In this document: one piece after another, positions 34,013 to 36,972 of the stretch
Layout of the letters: the number at the start of each line of letters is the position of its first letter
How positions within the stretch are numbered: position 1 is the first letter of the stretch
Assembly: GCF_001625565.1 (NCBI RefSeq)
Contig: NZ_AUXS01000024.1
Coordinates: 1-36,972 of the forward strand
DNA: 36,972 bases
Reading direction: 5' to 3'
DNA from: Pseudoalteromonas luteoviolacea NCIMB 1944
GTDB lineage: Bacteria; Pseudomonadota; Gammaproteobacteria; Enterobacterales; Alteromonadaceae
The notes under the pieces: generated by a model
Database searches by the model: none
The model's input: the letters and a program-made list of their open reading frames with translations, nothing else
Told to the model about the DNA's origin: nothing
Program-made: the position numbers and the translations under genes

Positions 34013-34091
34013 TTTATTACTGTAATTAGCCCAGCCTTTTGTTAAATTTAAATCATCGCTTTAGGCAATTAATCTTACGAAGGAAAATACC

Positions 34092-34670
34092 ATGAAACTT
34101 AAATCGCTACTTACTACTGTGCTTGTTACAGGGATCTTGGCAGGTTGTAGCTCAACACAAGATAAGTCTGCTTCTCAGTCAAAAGTGAACATCCCAGATT
34201 GGGTATTAAACCCAACTATTGAAAATGGTATCGCTGCTGCTGATTGTGTTAAATTCTCTGGTAATATTTCAATTGACCAAAAACATTCAGTGGCGAATGC
34301 TCGCTTAGCGTTAGCACAACAAATCGAAACTCGAATTGAAGGTCTAGATAAGACATTTGCAAATCGTACAGATGCGAATGATGATACGACTGTAGGTTCG
34401 ACATTTAGTTCAGTTTCAAAGCAATTAACTAAACAAACGCTCAACGGCTCACGTGTAAACAAGGCGGATGTTGTAGAAATAGGTGGCAAAGACTATTACT
34501 GTTCACTTGTCGTTTTATCACCGCAGCTAACTCATTCTTTATTTAAAGATGTAATTAAAGAGAGCAAAAAAGAGATCAATCCTCAAGACGAAAAGTTCTT
34601 GTATCAAGAGTTCAAAGCATATAAAGCAGAAAAAGATTTAGAAAAAGAAATTGCTAGATTGACCAACTAA
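34092..34670 (+). CDS. LPP20-family lipoprotein (small)
   Basis: A 192-residue lipoprotein with a clean signal (MKLKSL then a hydrophobic run) and lipobox LAGC at about 16-19. An LPP20-type domain spans about 35-150, starting with PDWVLNP and including a helix around NARLALAQQIETRI. The C-terminal 40 residues are charged helix. Two cysteines in the mature part (DCVKF and YYCSL) may pair. It has a strong GAAGGA ribosome site. It is divergent from the COG3014-LpoB-LPP20 operon and is followed by a terminator and a MltC-like enzyme gene, making it the second LPP20 paralogue in the locus. Confidence 0.85.
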   Translation: MKLKSLLTTVLVTGILAGCSSTQDKSASQSKVNIPDWVLNPTIENGIAAADCVKFSGNISIDQKHSVANARLALAQQIETRIEGLDKTFANRTDANDDTTVGSTFSSVSKQLTKQTLNGSRVNKADVVEIGGKDYYCSLVVLSPQLTHSLFKDVIKESKKEINPQDEKFLYQEFKAYKAEKDLEKEIARLTN

Positions 34671-34671
34671 T

Positions 34672-34695
34672 AAAACGCGCCCACGGCGCGTTTTT
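34672..34695 (+). terminator. Terminator between the small LPP20 gene and mltC-like gene
   Basis: ACGCGCC at 34675-34681 pairs perfectly with GGCGCGT at 34685-34691 around the 3-base loop CAC, with flanking A and T runs (to 34695). It is a strong intrinsic terminator, yet the next gene begins only 20 bases on, so the enzyme would be expressed only by read-through or from a promoter inside the LPP20 gene. Confidence 0.85.
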
Positions 34696-34714
34696 GGCTT
34701 GTAAGGATTTTAAA

Positions 34715-36043
34715 GTGAAGAAAGTACTAGCATTGACAATCGCTTCTCAGTTTGTAGTAAGTACTGCTTTTGCAAGTACAGCAACACTTTTTGGTGAATT
34801 GTCAAAAGAGATGCAGGACTATGATAGCAAGAAGCAGTCAGGTCCTGAAACAACCTCAGAACAATCTGAGTTTGAACAATTTAAAGCTCAGCACTTAGGT
34901 GAATACGAACAATTTGTTGAACAGCACTTAGCTGAATATGATGCGTTTAGAGATACATTGATCAAAGAGTGGGGTGAGGCGAAAATTGCGTCACAAAGTG
35001 AGTATGTTTCCTATTCCGATGACAACCGTGCACGACTTGAAGTCGATTTTGAACGCAATGAGATTGTATTAAGTATTCGTCATGAAGGAGAAGGCGCACC
35101 GTCAAAAGCAGAAGTAAAGCGTGAGTTTGAACGCTTTAGGCAATCGGAAAATGCACTTATACAGAGCTTTTTTAGCGGAGAGCAGTCTTCTCTAGAAGAG
35201 GCCACTTATCAAGACTATGAAATTGATAGAAACTTAAAAGTAAGTGCCATAATTGATGCGAAAGCCAAGATAAAACAGCAGACAGTTGAACAAAAGCAAT
35301 TGCTTGAGAAGAAGGCTGATGAAAAGCTAGCGTTGCCGCAATCGAGCACCTCAGAAATATCAGATAAGCTTGCGGAAGATAAAGCGAAATTAGAGCAATT
35401 AGAAGTTAAACGAATTCAAAACTTGGCGCAGTCCGTCAGACAGATAGCTGGTCAAAATGATGAAAAGGTGACTAAGGTTACCATTAAGCTTCCACAAGGA
35501 AGTTTAGCCAAAAAAAGAGCCTCATCTTACACTGACAATATTGCCAAGCACAGTGAACGCTTTGAAGTGGATGCGAGTTTGGTGTTAGCAGTGATGCATA
35601 CCGAGAGTCACTTCAATCCTCTTGCCAAATCACATATCCCGGCTTATGGCTTAATGCAAGTTGTACCGACAAGTGCCGGGGTCGATGTGAATCGGTTTTT
35701 GTTTAAAATTGACGAACCGATGAGTGCTCCATATTTGTATGTCGTGAATAACAATATTGAAGCGGGTACAGCTTATCTTCACCTGTTAAACGACAGATAT
35801 TTAAGTTACATAAAAGACCCGTTAAGCAGGAAATACTGCATGATCGCCGCGTACAATACGGGAGCAGGCAATGTTGCTAGAGTTTTCAATTCAGATAACT
35901 CTAGGAATATTCGAGATGCTGCAAAGATCATTAATTCTATGTCTCCACAGCGCGTTCTCGAAGCGTTACAGACAGGCTTACCGTATGATGAGACAAAGCA
36001 CTATCTGAAAAAAGTTTTAACGGCAGAAAAGCTTTATATCTAG
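34715..36043 (+). CDS. MltC-like membrane-unanchored lytic transglycosylase
   Basis: About 442 residues from the GTG at 34715, which has an AAGGAT site eight bases upstream. It has a signal peptide (hydrophobic to about 19, cleavage after AFA) with no lipobox cysteine, unlike E. coli MltC, which is a lipoprotein. An N-terminal DUF3393-type domain (about 80-180, with YVSYSDDNRARLEVDF) is followed by a charged helical linker. The SLT domain (about 275-440) has catalytic E297 in HTESHFNP and the YGLMQV and AYNTGAGN motifs. It should cleave peptidoglycan glycan strands to 1,6-anhydro ends in the periplasm. Residues about 52-85 hold three 11-residue repeats of the type EQFxxQHLxEY. Confidence 0.9.
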   Translation: MKKVLALTIASQFVVSTAFASTATLFGELSKEMQDYDSKKQSGPETTSEQSEFEQFKAQHLGEYEQFVEQHLAEYDAFRDTLIKEWGEAKIASQSEYVSYSDDNRARLEVDFERNEIVLSIRHEGEGAPSKAEVKREFERFRQSENALIQSFFSGEQSSLEEATYQDYEIDRNLKVSAIIDAKAKIKQQTVEQKQLLEKKADEKLALPQSSTSEISDKLAEDKAKLEQLEVKRIQNLAQSVRQIAGQNDEKVTKVTIKLPQGSLAKKRASSYTDNIAKHSERFEVDASLVLAVMHTESHFNPLAKSHIPAYGLMQVVPTSAGVDVNRFLFKIDEPMSAPYLYVVNNNIEAGTAYLHLLNDRYLSYIKDPLSRKYCMIAAYNTGAGNVARVFNSDNSRNIRDAAKIINSMSPQRVLEALQTGLPYDETKHYLKKVLTAEKLYI

Positions 36044-36052
36044 CAAATCTAA

Positions 36053-36075
36053 GAGTCGCATAGATTTTGCGACTC
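36053..36075 (+). terminator. Hairpin after the mltC-like gene
   Basis: GAGTCGCA at 36053-36060 pairs perfectly with TGCGACTC at 36068-36075 around a 7-base loop, ten bases after the stop codon. A short AATTT follows. It is a plausible but weak intrinsic terminator. Confidence 0.55.
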
Positions 36076-36320
36076 AATTTCATCCCCACCTTAACTTGCA
36101 ATGATTTCTCACACCGTAAAAACTAATACGCTAATCACATTTATACCGTAGATGAGTAACAATCAATCATAACGGGTTGTTTGTTGAGGTAGTAGACAGC
36201 GATAAGAATACTAATGAATTGCGGCTAAATTTATATCGTGTTCAGCCTTGATCTAATTAGTGAATGCAGCCAACAGCCTAGTATATGGTCAGGGAAACAT
36301 CATGCCGTTATATTTCAGGC
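36076..36320. other. Gene-free stretch before the rne terminator
   Basis: About 245 bases with no credible open frame. The mltC-like hairpin lies on its left and the strong bidirectional terminator on its right. Nothing else is recognised; a small RNA ending in that terminator cannot be excluded. Confidence 0.4.
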
Positions 36321-36353
36321 AAAAAAAACCAGTCAATCATGACTGGTTTTTTT
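36321..36353. terminator. Bidirectional rho-independent terminator of rne
   Basis: AACCAGTCA at 36327-36335 pairs with TGACTGGTT at 36340-36348 around the loop ATCA. Eight A precede it (36321-36328) and seven T end it (to 36353), so it has a T-tract on both strands. It lies 25 bases after the rne stop on the minus strand. Confidence 0.93.
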
Positions 36354-36377
36354 GTGGCGATTGCCAGGTTAGATCAG

Positions 36378-36972
36378 TTATTCAACTGGCTGTGGTGAGG
36401 CCATTTTAGCACTTGCCCTAGCTGTTGGTGATTTTGAACCTACGCCCAATCCACTAGATTGGATAGCCGCTCTCAATTCATTTGGCATGGCACTAGGAAC
36501 AACAGCATCAGACACTTCTTCTGCAGAGCTGGCTTTTGTCATTGGTGATGCTGATGTATTGGTATAGCGTACACGGCTTGACTTTGTTGGCTTAGCTACA
36601 GGTGCTTTCATAGGTGCTTGTTCAACAACAGGTGCAGGTTCAGCAACAGGCGCTGGTTCAGCTACAGGCGCAGGTTCAGCAACAGGTGCAGGTTCAGCAA
36701 CAGGTGCAGGTTCAGCCACAGGTGCAGGTTCAGCAACAGGCGCTGGTTCAGCAACAGGCGCTGGTTCAGCAACAGGTGCAGGTTCAGCAACAGGTGCAGC
36801 AACAGGAGCTGGTTCAGAAACTGGCGCTGGTTCAGCTACAGGTGCTTGTTCAGCAACAGGCGCTTGTTCAGCAACTGGCGCAGGTTCAGCAACAGGTGCT
36901 TGTTCAGCAACAGGTGCTTGTTCAGCAACAGGTGCTTGTTCAGCAACAGGTGCTTGTTCAGCAACAGGTGCT
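36378..36972 (-). CDS. rne: Ribonuclease E, C-terminal part (5' end outside window)
   Basis: The frame is open from the window edge (first whole codon at 36971) to the stop at 36378, about 197 residues. The last 75 residues match the RNase E tail: a segment [15 protein letters not shown] like the conserved HATAPMTRAP of E. coli, and a terminus ending in PQPVE, identical to the E. coli end. This is the microdomain that binds polynucleotide phosphorylase in the degradosome. Ahead of it lie 19 visible units of [12 protein letters not shown] type, a disordered spacer. The catalytic N-terminal half and the RNA- and RhlB-binding parts lie outside. A strong terminator follows. Confidence 0.9.
   Translation of the reverse strand, partial: APVAEQAPVAEQAPVAEQAPVAEQAPVAEPAPVAEQAPVAEQAPVAEPAPVSEPAPVAAPVAEPAPVAEPAPVAEPAPVAEPAPVAEPAPVAEPAPVAEPAPVAEPAPVAEPAPVVEQAPMKAPVAKPTKSSRVRYTNTSASPMTKASSAEEVSDAVVPSAMPNELRAAIQSSGLGVGSKSPTARASAKMASPQPVE
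36616..36972 (-). repeat. 18-bp tandem repeat in rne coding APVAE(P/Q)
   Basis: Imperfect 18-base units (plus strand of the form GCAACAGGTGCAGGTTCA) run from about 36616 to the window edge, with 19 counted by their TTCA core. One 12-base short unit occurs at about 36790-36801, giving [10 protein letters not shown] in the protein. Units near the C-terminus mostly encode EP, and those nearer the window edge mostly EQ. The frame is kept throughout because units are multiples of three. Confidence 0.93.

Noticed and set aside
36378..36719. Separate 113-residue repeat protein starting at 36719
   Set aside because: That start is an internal Val codon (GTG) of the repeat; the frame is open to the window edge and the terminus matches RNase E.
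36616..36972. CRISPR-like array
   Set aside because: The units are contiguous 18-base coding repeats with no unique spacers, in frame with the RNase E tail.
1..36972. Mobile elements or genomic island
   Set aside because: I found no transposase, integrase, long terminal repeats or tRNA-end duplication other than the second tRNA-Lys copy, and gene content is core-like.

Overview
This window looks like chromosomal DNA of a marine gammaproteobacterium of the Alteromonadales, most likely Pseudoalteromonas or a close relative. The base composition is moderately AT-rich. Housekeeping genes (nadA, recC-recB-recD, aceK, yejK/yejL/yejM and the tail of rne) match E. coli closely in length and motifs, while their arrangement is that of the marine group. 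I see no insertion sequence, integrase, phage gene or CRISPR array, so this reads as stable core and near-core chromosome. The genus is an inference from protein resemblance, not from a search.

Layout. Positions 1-1471 hold the end of one tRNA-Lys, a complete tRNA-Lys(TTT), nadA (NAD synthesis) and tRNA-Ser(GGA) with a stringent-type promoter. Positions 1678-8208 hold signalling genes: a membrane-anchored Ser/Thr kinase with TPR repeats, an unknown protein on the other strand, a stand-alone MetE-like methyltransferase and two diguanylate cyclases with intact GGEEF and RxxD sites. Positions 8338-17034 are recC-recB-recD as one overlapping operon, closed by two terminators. Positions 17306-22749 hold small accessory genes: a DUF962/Mpo1-like membrane protein, an FHA plus winged-helix regulator, a CBS-pair protein, an M14 carboxypeptidase, a small membrane protein, a periplasmic solute-binding-like protein and an orphan 120-residue protein.

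Positions 22773-26919 (minus strand) are aceK, a LysR regulator and an M32 carboxypeptidase with overlapping stop and start codons. Positions 27158-30516 hold a DUF4124-like secreted protein, then yejM and yejL on the minus strand with yejK divergent, the same order as in E. coli. Positions 30568-36043 form an envelope locus. On the minus strand are three lipoproteins (COG3014 type, LpoB-like, LPP20 type); divergently on the plus strand are a second LPP20-type lipoprotein and a MltC-like lytic transglycosylase. The window ends inside rne on the minus strand: its PNPase-binding tail is preceded by at least 19 copies of a six-residue Ala-Pro-Val-Ala-Glu-Pro/Gln repeat.

The best candidates for undescribed biology are the five-gene lipoprotein/peptidoglycan locus, a possible kinase-to-FHA-regulator phosphorylation route, the compact YejM that appears to lack the usual sulfatase-fold residues, and the repeated use of strong hairpins that straddle stop codons, two of them sharing an identical loop.
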